DNA of 58,759 nucleotides from contig JAGCPI010000007.1 in assembly GCA_017645255.1 (NCBI GenBank), positions 1 through 58,759 on the forward strand, given 5' to 3'. Origin of the DNA: a bacterium (GTDB lineage Bacteria; Bacillota_I; Bacilli_A; Mycoplasmatales; Mycoplasmoidaceae). The notes beneath the pieces were generated by a model. It was not told the origin of the DNA. It was given only the letters and a program-made list of their open reading frames with translations, and made no database searches. Below, one piece after another: positions 24,138 through 33,478 of this stretch. The position numbers and the translations under genes are program-made. Within the stretch, counting starts at the first letter, position 1, and every line of letters begins with the position of its first letter.

Positions 24138-24166
24138 AAATGTACCACAACGGTACATTTTTTTAT
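24138..24166 (+). terminator. Terminator after antiporter 3
   Basis: Perfect 9-bp stem AAATGTACC/GGTACATTT around ACAAC, then a T run. Confidence 0.85.
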
Positions 24167-24179
24167 TATCATAAAAAGT

Positions 24180-24650
24180 ATGATTTGAAATGATGAATTA
24201 AAGTGTTATTGCATTAATAATCTACAAGCAATTGACTTAGAGTTATTAAAGCAAAAGCAAATTAAATTGCTGATTTTTGATATTAGGGGTACGATTATTG
24301 ATCATCAACAAATTGACCCATTTTTTTTAAATTTAATCATCAAAATTAAGCAATTAAATGGCTTTGAAGTTTTATTTGCTACTAATAATTGTGCTTATTA
24401 TACCAATAAGATTTACATTGCATTAAATAGCATTAACTTTAAAGCATCCTATTTATCTTTTGCATGTAAACCGTTTTTATTTCGTATTAAAAAAGCAATA
24501 AAAAAAATGCAATTAAATAATTTCATCATTGATAATTTTAGCCAAATTGCCATTATTGGTAATCAATTAAATACTGATGGTAAATTAGCAAAAAAGTTGC
24601 ATGCAACCCTTCTTTATTTAAATAAAAATGGGATAAATAAAAATTACTAG
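24180..24650 (+). CDS. YqeG-like HAD protein with degenerate active site
   Basis: A 156-residue protein with the outline of YqeG-family HAD phosphatases: a hydrophobic strand ending in an Asp motif, FATNN (residues 67-71, the second motif), CKPFLFRIKKAIKKM with the conserved Lys-Pro (97-98), and IAIIGNQLNTD (123-133). Two catalytic positions are changed: the first motif reads DIRGT (34-38) where the family has Asp-x-Asp-Asn-Thr, losing the second Asp, and the last motif has GNQ in place of GDQ. It probably cannot hydrolyse phosphate and may keep a binding role. The start at ATG 24180 requires TGA at codon 3 as Trp. Confidence 0.65.
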
Positions 24651-24700
24651 CGATTGCAATATTAGGATTGCAAAAGCCAGTAATAATTTTTTATTATTCT
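24640..24700. terminator. Inverted repeats between convergent genes
   Basis: AAATTACT and AGTAAT flank a TTGCAA/TTGCAA pair, with a T run on the plus side and a matching run on the minus side. It could terminate both the YqeG-like gene and the convergent hypothetical gene. Confidence 0.5.
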
Positions 24701-25077
24701 TTATCAGAACGTTTGTCGTTTAATAAATCAAGTTTAATGTCGACAATTTTTTTAAGAGTCCGTAAGCGCACAACGGAAGTATCATTCAAAATAAAATCAA
24801 AAATTGGTTTATTTTTTTTAATGAAATTTTCTGCTGCACTTAATGTTTTAAAACTTTCAATTTTTTTTGCAAATTTGTTTTCTAAATGAGTTTCTAAGTT
24901 AACGTACCGAACGTAATTGTTGATTTTAATCTTCCCCAAAATTTCAGGAACAAAAGTCATTTTAGATGCAAATCCGGGAGATTCATATTGTTTTTTTAGT
25001 ACGACAATGTAGTCAGAAAAGCCTTCCTTTTTAACATTGTGTACAATTTGTTTTTTGCCCAAGCGGGTTTTTGCCAT
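24694..25077 (-). CDS. Hypothetical basic protein
   Basis: An unrecognised 127-residue soluble protein, rich in Lys, beginning MAKTRLGKKQIVHNVKKEG. No membrane segment or signal is seen. A strong AAGGAGG eight bases before the ATG supports expression. It lies back to back with recU with only 36 bases between starts, so the two may share a promoter region and a role in DNA metabolism; that is only a positional hint. No TGA occurs inside. Confidence 0.7.
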   Translation of the reverse strand: MAKTRLGKKQIVHNVKKEGFSDYIVVLKKQYESPGFASKMTFVPEILGKIKINNYVRYVNLETHLENKFAKKIESFKTLSAAENFIKKNKPIFDFILNDTSVVRLRTLKKIVDIKLDLLNDKRSDKE

Positions 25078-25113
25078 TGATAATTCCTCCTTGATTTAGA
25101 TAGGTGATAAGTT

Positions 25114-25608
25114 ATGAATATCCATGCAAATAAAGGAATGTATCTCGAAGAAATGATGAATAAAACATGCGATGTGTTAAATTTGCATGACGATTTTTTA
25201 ATGTTTAAGTACCATACGAAAATGGTCTTAGTCCACCACAAATTTCGCAAATATGTGGCCAATAACTTTGTTGACTACTTTGGTTATTGTCAACAACAAT
25301 GTTTTGTGATTGAAGCTAAACAAGTTAATACGAAAAATTTTTTGTTAAAAAATTTAAGTGAACACCAAATCTTAATTTTAAGAAAGTTAACAAAAATGCA
25401 AATTCCTAGTTTTGTGTTAATCTACTTCAATTTATATGATGAGTTCTATTTATTAAAAGCCAGTGATGTTATCAAAAGTATTGACGAAGGATTGCACCAA
25501 CTTAAATATTCATTTGTTAATAAAACAGGAACAAAGATTATTTTACGAATTCCAGGAATCCTAGATTTAGAGTTTAATTTAAAAAAATTATTGCTTCAAT
25601 CAAAATAA
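25114..25608 (+). CDS. recU: Holliday junction resolvase RecU
   Basis: RecU cleaves four-way junctions in Firmicutes and mollicutes, which lack RuvC. The 164-residue protein shows the family signatures NKGMYLEEMMN (where NRGxxLE is typical) and VDYFGYCQQQCFVIEAKQ, in which Asp, Glu and Lys form the metal-dependent nuclease core, followed by LSEHQILIL. RuvA and RuvB, its branch-migration partners, are 3 kb away. Ends two bases before the convergent coiled-coil gene. Confidence 0.9.
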   Translation: MNIHANKGMYLEEMMNKTCDVLNLHDDFLMFKYHTKMVLVHHKFRKYVANNFVDYFGYCQQQCFVIEAKQVNTKNFLLKNLSEHQILILRKLTKMQIPSFVLIYFNLYDEFYLLKASDVIKSIDEGLHQLKYSFVNKTGTKIILRIPGILDLEFNLKKLLLQSK

Positions 25609-25609
25609 G

Positions 25610-26161
25610 TTACTTCTTGTTTTCTAAATATTCTTTATAACGTCGAATAACTTCGTTATATTGCATTAGTTGCTTACTTAATAATTCGTTTTCTTTTTGA
25701 CTTACTTTTAATGAATGATCAAGATCAGCATTCGCATTTCGTAAGGAATTAACTTCAGCATTTTTAGATTTATTATCAGCAACTAAATTATTATAAATTT
25801 CAAGTAAATTTTGGTATTTTTCTTTGCTAGTTGCTAACTTGCTTAAAGCGTCGTTTGCTTTAACCCGGAAATTAATAATTTCCTTGTTCAATGCTTCCAT
25901 TTTTTTGCGAGCATCAATTGCAGTCGTGCAATATTTTTGCACTTCCACTTCCTTTTTATCCAACGCAGTTTGTTGGGAATTAATTAATGCATCTTTTTGT
26001 TTAATAATTTTGTTTAATTGATCAATTTGAGCTTGCAAATCCTTATTAACTTTTGTTAGTTCTTTAATGTTATTTGCAAGGTTGGATTTATCTTGCTTTG
26101 CTTGTTCAATGATGCTTTTCAAATCATTGATTTTTGTGTCCATGTTTTTAGTATCCATCAT
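25610..26161 (-). CDS. Coiled-coil protein
   Basis: A 183-residue protein that is almost entirely alpha-helical coiled coil, with heptad-like Leu/Ile spacing from about residue 10 to 180 and no membrane segment. It begins MMDTKNMDTKINDLKSIIEQ; GGAAA precedes the ATG. No enzymatic motif is visible. Such proteins in mycoplasmas are often cytoskeletal, but nothing here shows it. The 26162-26382 gap downstream of GrpE's stop holds only the GrpE terminator and AT-rich sequence. Confidence 0.75.
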   Translation of the reverse strand: MMDTKNMDTKINDLKSIIEQAKQDKSNLANNIKELTKVNKDLQAQIDQLNKIIKQKDALINSQQTALDKKEVEVQKYCTTAIDARKKMEALNKEIINFRVKANDALSKLATSKEKYQNLLEIYNNLVADNKSKNAEVNSLRNANADLDHSLKVSQKENELLSKQLMQYNEVIRRYKEYLENKK

Positions 26162-26312
26162 TAAATTTCCTAGTTTAATTTATTTTTAAAATTCTTTAAT
26201 TTTGTTAGTAATCTAGCGTAAAACCAAAGGGATAAACGCTATTTTTTGCTAACTTATCTAAAATTATTTTAATATTTTTAAACTAAAAAATGATAACAAA
26301 CTATGATAAATA

Positions 26313-26346
26313 AAAAAATAATCCGCTTTTTAGGATTATTTTTTAA
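26313..26346 (-). terminator. Terminator after grpE
   Basis: AATAATCC/GGATTATT hairpin (26317-26324 with 26333-26340), followed on the minus strand by seven Ts. Confidence 0.85.
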
Positions 26347-26382
26347 TGATTGTTTTAATTTAATCGTAAGTTCAATTTAATT

Positions 26383-27231
26383 TTATTTTGCAACAACAAC
26401 TTCAGCAAATTGAATCACTTTGCCATTTAAAGTAAAACCAGGTTTCTTTACTTCAATGATTTGGTTGTGGTGATATTTATCACTAGCAATCGTATCAATT
26501 GCTTTCATTCTTGCTTCATCAAATTGATCACCAATGTTAATTTTCATTTGTTCAACATTGATGTCTTTTAGTAATGCATAGAACTTATCATGAATTGATT
26601 GCATACCGCGGTTATATTGAATAACTGCTTCGTCTTGACCTTCCAGTCGGAAGTTATGAATCACATGACTAAATAAAGAAAGAATTTCCACTAATTTTTT
26701 AGCATATGGTGCTAATGCATCATTTTCTTTTTCCTTGTATTCAGCATTTAAGCGTTCAAGTTCATGTTTAAGGTCTTCTTCATCTTGCTTGCGTCATTCC
26801 TCAATTCTTGTTTGTAATCTTGCTGCAATTGCTTTTTTTGCATCTTCAAGATCATGATTATATTTTTCTGTTTCTAGTGCGCGTGCAGTTTGCAATGAAT
26901 CAAGGTCAGCATGCAATTTGTTAATTTGCGTACCTAACAATTTACTTGCATTCTTTTCATCATCTAATTGCCGCTTTAAATCTGCAATTACTGCTCATGA
27001 GTCTTCTAAAGTTTGTGGTTTTGATTCTTCAACTGGTGCTTCTGGTTTTGTTTCTTCTGCTTTTACTTCGTTATTATTAGGTGCTTCAGTGTTATTTATT
27101 GGTTCGTTATTTTTTTCAGTTTCATTTGCTGATGAAGAATTGTTTAATTCTTCATGGTTATTAGTTGATGTTTGATTTTGATTATTTTGATTATTTTGAT
27201 TTACTTCGTTGTTATTATCCATCTTATTCAT
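26383..27231 (-). CDS. grpE: GrpE nucleotide-exchange factor with long low-complexity N-terminus
   Basis: GrpE releases ADP from DnaK. The 282-residue product is longer than most (about 180-220). Residues 1-78 are Asn/Gln/Glu/Pro-rich ([17 protein letters not shown] and so on) and look disordered. A long coiled coil follows, then the conserved C-terminal head ([15 protein letters not shown], then the [27 protein letters not shown] end). One TGA at 26995 is Trp. The start overlaps the dnaJ stop by eight bases, so grpE is the second gene of a dnaJ-grpE unit. Confidence 0.9.
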
Positions 27232-28447
27232 TTACCTCCTTGTTAACTTCAACATTATAACTAGTTATTTCATCATTATTCATGTTCCGGGCATAAATCT
27301 TTGATAGTTCTTTTTTATCATCTTCACTATAGTGAGTTGGTTTGGAATAAATAATGTCAACAATTAAATCATCCCGTTCGGTAGGTTTAGTAGTTGCTCC
27401 TCGTTTTGGCTTCTTTAGTAAACCTAAATTTGGTAAGTGAATTTCTGTACCATCAGTAACCCCACTTTGAATTGGAATTTCCTTATTACCTTGCGGAGTT
27501 AATAAATTAGTGGTTCCCCCTACAATTGCTAATAAAGGATCAATCATTAAGATTTCGTGCAGCATACCATCTTTCCGATAGAAATATTTGCATGGAACAA
27601 TTTTAAAAGTAACAGCTAAATCCCCTTTGCGGTTCTTAAAGGTACTTCCTTCGCCTTTTAAGATTAAAGTTTGTCCATTTTCAATATCCGAAGGAATATC
27701 GAATGAAACACTGCGGAAATCATCAACGACTAAATTTCCATTACATTTTGGACACTTCTTAACAATTTCTTTACCAGTTCCACTACATTGTGGACACACA
27801 GTTTGGGTTTGCATTCGTCCCATTGGTGTATTTACAATTTGTACTACCATTCCCTTGCCATCACACTTTGGACATTTAATAATGGCATCCTTATCTACAC
27901 TTGCCCCTGTCCCATTACATGCATCACATTCTTTCTTGCATGGAATATTAATGGTCCGGTTGCGGTTTTTATAAATATCCATCATGGTAATAATTAAGGT
28001 GGTATGTAAGTTTAAATCAAGTTGACTACCAGCACTTTTTCTTCGAAAAGTTGATTGTCTAGTGGTGTTTCCGGTGCCAAAGAAACTACTAAAGAAGTCA
28101 CTATTATCATCATCATCAGTTGAGAATTGAACTTGTTGACCCCCACCAAACATTTGGGAAAAGAAATCGTTAAAGCCTTGGGCATTGCCACCCCCACCAA
28201 ATCCTTGCGGACCAGTACCATCCACTGCACTATGACCATATTGGTCATATAGTTTGCGTTTGTTTTCATCACTTAAAATGCTGTAAGCTTCATTAATTTC
28301 TTTAAATTTTTCTTCCGCATCAGGTGACTTATTGACATCGGGGTGATATTGCATTGCTAACTTCCGAAATGCTTTTTTTATTTCATCAGGTGTCGCGTTG
28401 CGATTAACCCCTAATACTTCATAATAATCACGTTTTTGTTGTGCCAT
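27224..28447 (-). CDS. dnaJ: Chaperone protein DnaJ
   Basis: Co-chaperone of DnaK, 407 residues with full domain order: J domain with YHPDVNK (HPD loop), Gly/Phe-rich linker, four-repeat zinc centre ([24 protein letters not shown], and a weaker fourth CPKCNGN), then substrate-binding C-terminal domains. I placed the start at ATG 28447 ([13 protein letters not shown]) with GGAG seven bases upstream; an in-frame TTG at 28459 is less likely. A CIRCE-like operator lies 37-63 bases upstream, so heat-shock control by HrcA is expected. Confidence 0.95.
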   Translation of the reverse strand: MAQQKRDYYEVLGVNRNATPDEIKKAFRKLAMQYHPDVNKSPDAEEKFKEINEAYSILSDENKRKLYDQYGHSAVDGTGPQGFGGGGNAQGFNDFFSQMFGGGQQVQFSTDDDDNSDFFSSFFGTGNTTRQSTFRRKSAGSQLDLNLHTTLIITMMDIYKNRNRTINIPCKKECDACNGTGASVDKDAIIKCPKCDGKGMVVQIVNTPMGRMQTQTVCPQCSGTGKEIVKKCPKCNGNLVVDDFRSVSFDIPSDIENGQTLILKGEGSTFKNRKGDLAVTFKIVPCKYFYRKDGMLHEILMIDPLLAIVGGTTNLLTPQGNKEIPIQSGVTDGTEIHLPNLGLLKKPKRGATTKPTERDDLIVDIIYSKPTHYSEDDKKELSKIYARNMNNDEITSYNVEVNKEVNE

Positions 28448-28483
28448 ATTAATCTCCAATATCTTAATAATTTTAGCATATTT

Positions 28484-28510
28484 TTAGCACTATCATCCTT
28501 TTATTGCTAA
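28484..28510 (-). promoter_or_regulatory. CIRCE-like HrcA operator
   Basis: The inverted repeat TTAGCACTA-N9-TATTGCTAA keeps CIRCE geometry (9-9-9) and eight of nine symmetric positions. The consensus is TTAGCACTC-N9-GAGTGCTAA. Located upstream of dnaJ in the divergent dnaJ-ruvA region. HrcA would repress dnaJ-grpE except under heat shock. Confidence 0.75.
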
Positions 28511-28569
28511 ATATTTAACTAGGAATATTTTTAACTTTTCTCGATATTACTAACAAAAGGAGAAAAAAC

Positions 28570-29268
28570 ATGGTTTATATTATCGGAAAAGTTACTTATA
28601 TTAATAAAAATTACATTTATTTAGAAAGCAATTACATGGGTTTAAAGATCTTCATTAAGCAGGATGAAAAAGCAATTTTAAATAAAGTAATGAAATTTTA
28701 CACCACGGAAATTGTAGTGGAAACTAGCAAAGGTCAATCATTTAAACAAGTTTATGGATTTTTGAATTTTACTGATTATGTATTGTTTAATAAGTTAATT
28801 ACTTTACCAACGATTGGGCCAAAAACAGCAATTAATATTTTAAGCAATAATAGTGAATTATTAATTAGTTGCATTATTAACAAGGATTTTATTGCCTTAG
28901 GTAAATTACCCGGCATTAGTGAACGGTGTGCGAAAATTATGATTAGTAATTTAGCAGAAGATTATGGTTCAAAACCAAGTGCAAAAGCACCAAGTAGTTT
29001 AGAAATTGAAAAACCAGAAGGAGACTTAATTAATCAAGCTGAACCAATTAAAACTAGTCAAAATGATAATGAAGCAGTTAATAATCAAGCACAAAGTGAT
29101 GAAGAAAAGTATATTGAAATTATTAGCTCCTTACGGGCGTTAGGATACAGTAAAAGTGAAATCGAATATGGAATTAATAAGCTGGATGAAACAAAATACA
29201 AGGAATTTGTTCCTGAAGATGTATTAGCGGACATTATTAAAAATATTACCAACCATAAAATGTCATAA
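28570..29268 (+). CDS. ruvA: Holliday junction branch-migration protein RuvA
   Basis: RuvA binds four-way junctions and loads RuvB. The 232-residue product has the N-terminal OB fold (MVYIIGKVTYINKNYIYLES), two helix-hairpin-helix motifs (LPTIGPKTAINIL and LGKLPGISERCAKIMI), a Gln/Asn-rich linker and the C-terminal RuvB-binding domain (EIISSLRALGYSKSEIE). AAAAGGAG lies seven bases before the ATG. The stop overlaps the ruvB start (TAATG), indicating coupling. Confidence 0.94.
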   Translation: MVYIIGKVTYINKNYIYLESNYMGLKIFIKQDEKAILNKVMKFYTTEIVVETSKGQSFKQVYGFLNFTDYVLFNKLITLPTIGPKTAINILSNNSELLISCIINKDFIALGKLPGISERCAKIMISNLAEDYGSKPSAKAPSSLEIEKPEGDLINQAEPIKTSQNDNEAVNNQAQSDEEKYIEIISSLRALGYSKSEIEYGINKLDETKYKEFVPEDVLADIIKNITNHKMS

Positions 29269-30206
29269 TGAACGAATTACGTCCCAGTAATTTTAGTGAG
29301 TTTGTTGGTCAAGCAAACTTAATGGAAATTTTACAAGTTTATTGTCAAATTTGCAAACAAGAAAAAACTTGTTTTAAGCATTGCTTATTTTATGGATTAC
29401 CTGGTACAGGTAAAACTTCATTAGCATATGTGATTGGCAATGAACTAAAAGTAAAAGTGCATTATTTAAATGCGAACAATTTGCATACGCAAGCAGACTT
29501 ATTATCATTCTTTAGTCTTATTAATGATAACGAAATTGTCTTTATTGATGAATTGCACAGTTTAGATCCAAAAATCGTGGAATTTTTATATAGCATGATG
29601 GAAGACTTTTTTATTGACATTCCCATTGGCAAGGAATTTAATAAAAAAAGTACGCATCTAAAAATTCCTCACTTTAGTTTGATTGGTGCTACTACATCAA
29701 TTGGACGCATTCCTAAACCGTTATTAGAACGGTTTCATTTAGTTTATAAATTGCAAGATTATACCATTAGCGAAATTAAGCAAATCATTAAACAAGTAAT
29801 TAACATAAATATTAAACAAGTTAATTTATTAACTGATGAAGAAATTACTAGTTTAAGTGAACATTGTAAAAATAACCCAAGAATTGGGATTAATTTATTA
29901 CACCAAGTAATTGATTTTAAAAAAATTAATCCCAAGACCAACATTGAAGAAATTTGAAAAAAATTACGAATCTTTTTATATGGTTTAACGATTAGTGATT
30001 TGGAATATTTGCAAACAATTAATAATTGTCAACATCAAGTATTAGGAATTAAAACTATTTGCCAAATTACGGGATATGATTCATTTACAATTGAAAATTA
30101 CATTGAACCATTCTTGTTTAAATTAGAATTATTAACTAAAACTAGTAAAGGTCGAGCCTTAACAAAAAAAGGACAAAATTTGCTTAATCAACTAAAATTA
30201 GTATAA
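29268..30206 (+). CDS. ruvB: Holliday junction DNA helicase RuvB
   Basis: The AAA+ motor for branch migration, 312 residues. Walker A is GLPGTGKTS (residues about 45-53), Walker B is FIDELHSLD, sensor 1 lies in LIGATTSIGRIPKPLLERF, and the C-terminal winged helix begins near residue 245. The N-terminus LRPSNFSEFVGQ matches RPxxLxEFIGQ. One TGA near the C-terminal domain is Trp. It is shorter than typical RuvB by about 20 residues, mostly at both ends. Confidence 0.94.
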
Positions 30207-30208
30207 TC

Positions 30209-30676
30209 ATGAATCTAGATGAATGAAGATTAATTAAACAACAATTAAAACAAGAATATTTAAATTTGCCCTTAAAGAAAACAATCATTGTTAGTTTAAT
30301 TTCCATGCTTTGTATTGTTGGAATCATTAGTACGATTGGATTATTAATTGCGTTAATTTGTGCGGGCATTTTAAAGCAGCATGAATTAATTATTAGCACG
30401 GCAATTATTTTCTGTTTATGCTTAGCATTAACAATTTTAATCCTTGGTACTATTGAACGAAAAAACTTAGTGACAATTGCTTTAAATTTGGAAAAGAAAA
30501 TTGATTGAAGAGCGGTTCATCAACTTGTTGATTTGAAGTTATTAAGTAAAATAATGATGCTAGTTTTTTTCTTTCAATTTCGCAAATATATTTGAACCCA
30601 AATTTTTAGTTGATTAATCTGAACACTTATTTTAGTCTTAATTTTTATTGTGGGATATTACATTCATTTAGCATAA
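30209..30676 (+). CDS. Small polytopic membrane protein
   Basis: An unrecognised 155-residue protein with four hydrophobic segments: two around residues 25-50 and 55-85, and two near the C-terminus (KIMMLVFFFQF and IFSWLIWTLILVLIFIVGYY). It starts two bases after ruvB and ends in the bidirectional terminator, so it is the last gene of the ruvAB operon. In-frame TGA codons near both ends make it invisible under the standard code over its full length. No function assigned. Confidence 0.7.
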
Positions 30677-30712
30677 AAAAAGTAAGGAAGTAAAAATTTC
30701 CTTACTTTTTTT
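30675..30712. terminator. Bidirectional terminator between ruvAB operon and dinB
   Basis: A 10-bp stem AAGTAAGGAA/TTCCTTACTT (30680-30689 with 30698-30707) flanked by an A run and a T run, so it can act in both directions. It overlaps the stop codons of both genes. Confidence 0.85.
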
Positions 30713-31931
30713 AGTGATTAAATTGAGTTTTTTCCTTGACGTGATTGGTAAAATTATCATCTAATTTGGTTGTATTTTTACTAGCTTCATTAATTAACGA
30801 TTGCACTTGAATTCTTCAATTGTAATCTTGTTTATATTCATCATTAACTTTACTTAAATCATCAAGTTTTAATTGTAAGTCTTGATCTTCATATTCAATT
30901 CTGGTTAAACAAAAACCAAGCGACCGAATTAAATAAGTAGAATCAGCATATGTTTTATCAAACAAGATAATGAATTGGTTAAATAAATCATGGGCAGTTT
31001 TAATATTTGTTCGATATTGTAATAAGTTGGTATGAAAAGTATGATCTAGTTCTTCAATGACACAACTAATGCGTTTGCACGAAGCATTCACTTCGTGCAT
31101 GTAAGATGCTAAATTGCTAGCAAATAAATGGATTAAATCGCGTAATTCCTTACCATCAGTTAGTGCATTAATAAAAGTGCGTTTAATTGAAAATGATTTT
31201 GGTAAGTCATGATAGAAATTAAATCCATCAGTTTTCCCTTTTGCATTATTGACATAATCAATGTAATGCTTCGTTAAAATTTTTTGTAATGATGGTGGAT
31301 TAGGATAATTAGCAAGGTCACCAATGGTATTAATCCCCACGTTTTTTAATTTAAGTGCTAAATGATTACCAATCATAAACATTTTATTAATTGGCAATGG
31401 CCAGATATATTTTGCAACATCTTCTTCATCAGCGATGCAAAATACCCCGTATGGTTTTTTCATGTCACTAGCCATTTTGGCAATGAATTTTGTTTGACCA
31501 ATCCCAATTGATGAAGACAAGTGAAATGTTTGCATGATGTCATCTTGCATGCGTTTAGCTAAACTAATTGCTCATGATTGTCAATCATCAGATTGATGAT
31601 TTCATTTTAATCAACATTCATCAACTGAGTAAATAAAGATATTGCGATTAAATTTGTATTTAATGTATTTGAAAACTTGCTTACTAATTTCTTCGTATGC
31701 TTGGTGATGGGCATTTACATAAATGGTATTCTTCGGAACTAACTTTTGGATTTGAAAAACGGGCATGCCCGCTTTAACCCCATAAGACCTCGCTAAGTAA
31801 TTAGCAGAGCAACATACTGACTTCGTACTAGTCCCACCAACAATTAAGGGATGATTTTGGTATTCAGGATGTAAAATTTCTTCGACGCTAGCAAAAAAAG
31901 CATCAAAATCGAGGTGAAAATAAATTTCCAT
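30711..31931 (-). CDS. dinB: Y-family DNA polymerase IV
   Basis: Error-prone translesion polymerase, 406 residues. HLDFDAFFASVEE at the start holds the first catalytic Asp, YSVDECWL holds the Asp-Glu pair, and SSSIGIGQTKFIAKMASDMKKPYGV is the characteristic palm/finger segment. A C-terminal little-finger domain follows. The true end at TAA 30711-30713 requires TGA at 30816 and others as Trp. The usual beta-clamp-binding motif is not obvious at the C-terminus. No SOS box (LexA is generally absent in mollicutes). Confidence 0.92.
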
Positions 31932-31994
31932 CTTTAATATATTTTGTTTAGTTTGAGTTTAATTTTATAATTAATAACAAATAGGAATGAACAT

Positions 31995-32237
31995 ATGAAA
32001 CACACAAGTAGAGCAACTTGAAATAAACGAGTAATTATTACTTCCTTTTTTTTAATCTTCCTTGCCTTAGTAGGCATTGTCTTATTAATTACAGGAAGCA
32101 TTGACTTTGCGGTGTTATCGTATGGATTATCATGGCAAGCAAAATTATGCATTAGTTTAGGAGTTATCTTCTTAGTTGGTTCATTGATCGCCATTATCAT
32201 TTTAGCATTGTGAGCTAAAAAAAGAGAGGGTTATTAA
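31995..32237 (+). CDS. Small two-TM membrane protein
   Basis: An 80-residue protein with a basic N-terminus (MKHTSRATWNKR) and two hydrophobic segments (about 13-33 and 51-73), ending AKKREGY. Two Trp codons are TGA. It lies divergent from dinB and its stop falls five bases short of the convergent HAD gene. AGGAATGAACAT precedes the ATG. Not recognised as a family; could be a regulator or toxin-like peptide but nothing supports that. Confidence 0.6.
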
Positions 32238-32241
32238 CCAA

Positions 32242-33156
32242 TTATTCAATATCACATTCATTAAGGTAAAATAATTTTTCTAATTCTAATGCTACTCCGT
32301 CTTGATCGTTAGTAATTCGGGCAATGTATTTAGCAGCCAGTTTTGCACTCACATTGGCATTTTTCATAGCAAAACTATACCCTGCTTTTTGCAACATTGG
32401 CACATCATTATTCGAATCACCAAACACAATACAATTTTCTAATTTGATTCCGTAATAACTACTAAAAAATTTTAAAGCAGTTAATTTTGAAGCAAACACT
32501 GAACTAATGGAAACAACAATTCCCCTGTGGTCATTTAATTCTCAGTTGGTAACTGATAAAGTTCCTGCGACATCTTTAATCCGGTTAGCAATTTCATCAA
32601 GATCATGGTCATCTTTTAATAAAAATAGCAAGGAGTATAAATCATCTTTAACATCCGCAATCGTTCCGTTAAAATTAATTTCACTACTGTAAGATCCGTC
32701 TTTAGTTTGCCTTACTCCTAAAAATTGTAATAATTCTTGGTTTCTTTTTAAATCTGGTTTTGTATTTTTGTTATTGATAAAAATGCATTCGCCATGAGTT
32801 TCGACAATGGCAAGTTCAATTTTGTCAATAATTTTTTTTGACGAAAAAATGTTAAACAAGATGTTTTTATTAAAAGTAAAGTTTAAAGGAATAAATTTCG
32901 AATCACTTGGATTAGAAATCATGGATCCATCCAAATTGCTCATTAAAGTATCTAAACCTAATTGTCGATAATAGCGAATAGCTCCCGCTACGGTTCGGCC
33001 AGTGGCAATGCAAAAAATATTACCCATTTCCACTAAAGTTTTTACCGTGTGAATAGTACGCATGCTTAATTCACTACTACTATTTAGTAAAGTTCCATCT
33101 AAATCACAAACAATTAAATATTTGTTGTCTTCTTGGTTTGCTTTTTTAATATACAT
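32242..33156 (-). CDS. Cof-type HAD-IIB sugar-phosphate phosphatase
   Basis: A 304-residue phosphatase of the Cof/HAD-IIB type. Motif I is CDLDGTLLNSSSELS, motif II is CIATGRTVAGAI, and motifs III/IV are CIVFGDSNNDVPMLQKAGYSFAM. Cof proteins are promiscuous phosphatases for sugar phosphates, flavins or pyridoxal phosphate. All catalytic Asp residues are present. One TGA near 32541 is Trp. It has its own divergent promoter region with rpmG. Confidence 0.88.
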
Positions 33157-33314
33157 TTTGCCTTATCCTTATTTGCTATTTAAAGTAATAATTCTAACTC
33201 GTAATTAGTTTTTAAATGAATTAGTTAAATATCAAAGAAATATTACTAGTTTCTATATAATATAATTATATTTATTCTATAATTTTAGATTAATTTTAAG
33301 AATAGGACGATAAA
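33157..33314 (+). promoter_or_regulatory. Divergent promoter region for rpmG and the HAD gene
   Basis: TATAAT at 33278-33283 lies about 30 bases before ATG 33315 of rpmG; further TATATAAT-like repeats occur at about 33254-33270. No operator palindrome is seen. Confidence 0.5.
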
Positions 33315-33476
33315 ATGAACGCAAAAAATAGTGTGCAATTACAATGCACGAAGTGTAAAAATATCAATTATGTAACTAATAAAAATGCGAAGAAGCATCC
33401 TGACAAATTAAGTTTAAATAAGTATTGTAATAATTGTCAAGCAAATACTGAACACAAAGAATTAAAGAAGAAATAA
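33315..33476 (+). CDS. rpmG: 50S ribosomal protein L33
   Basis: A 53-residue ribosomal protein of the large subunit. The zinc ligands are present as CTKC (11-14 region) and CNNC, and the sequence NYVTNKNAKKHPDKLSLNKYC is typical of bacterial L33. AGGACGATAAA precedes the ATG. The peptidase gene begins two bases after its stop. Confidence 0.92.
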   Translation: MNAKNSVQLQCTKCKNINYVTNKNAKKHPDKLSLNKYCNNCQANTEHKELKKK

Positions 33477-33478
33477 TT

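Noticed and set aside
27588..28272. Long frames opposite and overlapping dnaJ
   Set aside because: They are shadows created by the Gly/Cys-rich dnaJ sequence and have no ribosome binding site.
28448..28459. TTG start for DnaJ giving four extra residues
   Set aside because: That TTG overlaps the GGAG ribosome binding site of the ATG at 28447, which gives the standard DnaJ start.
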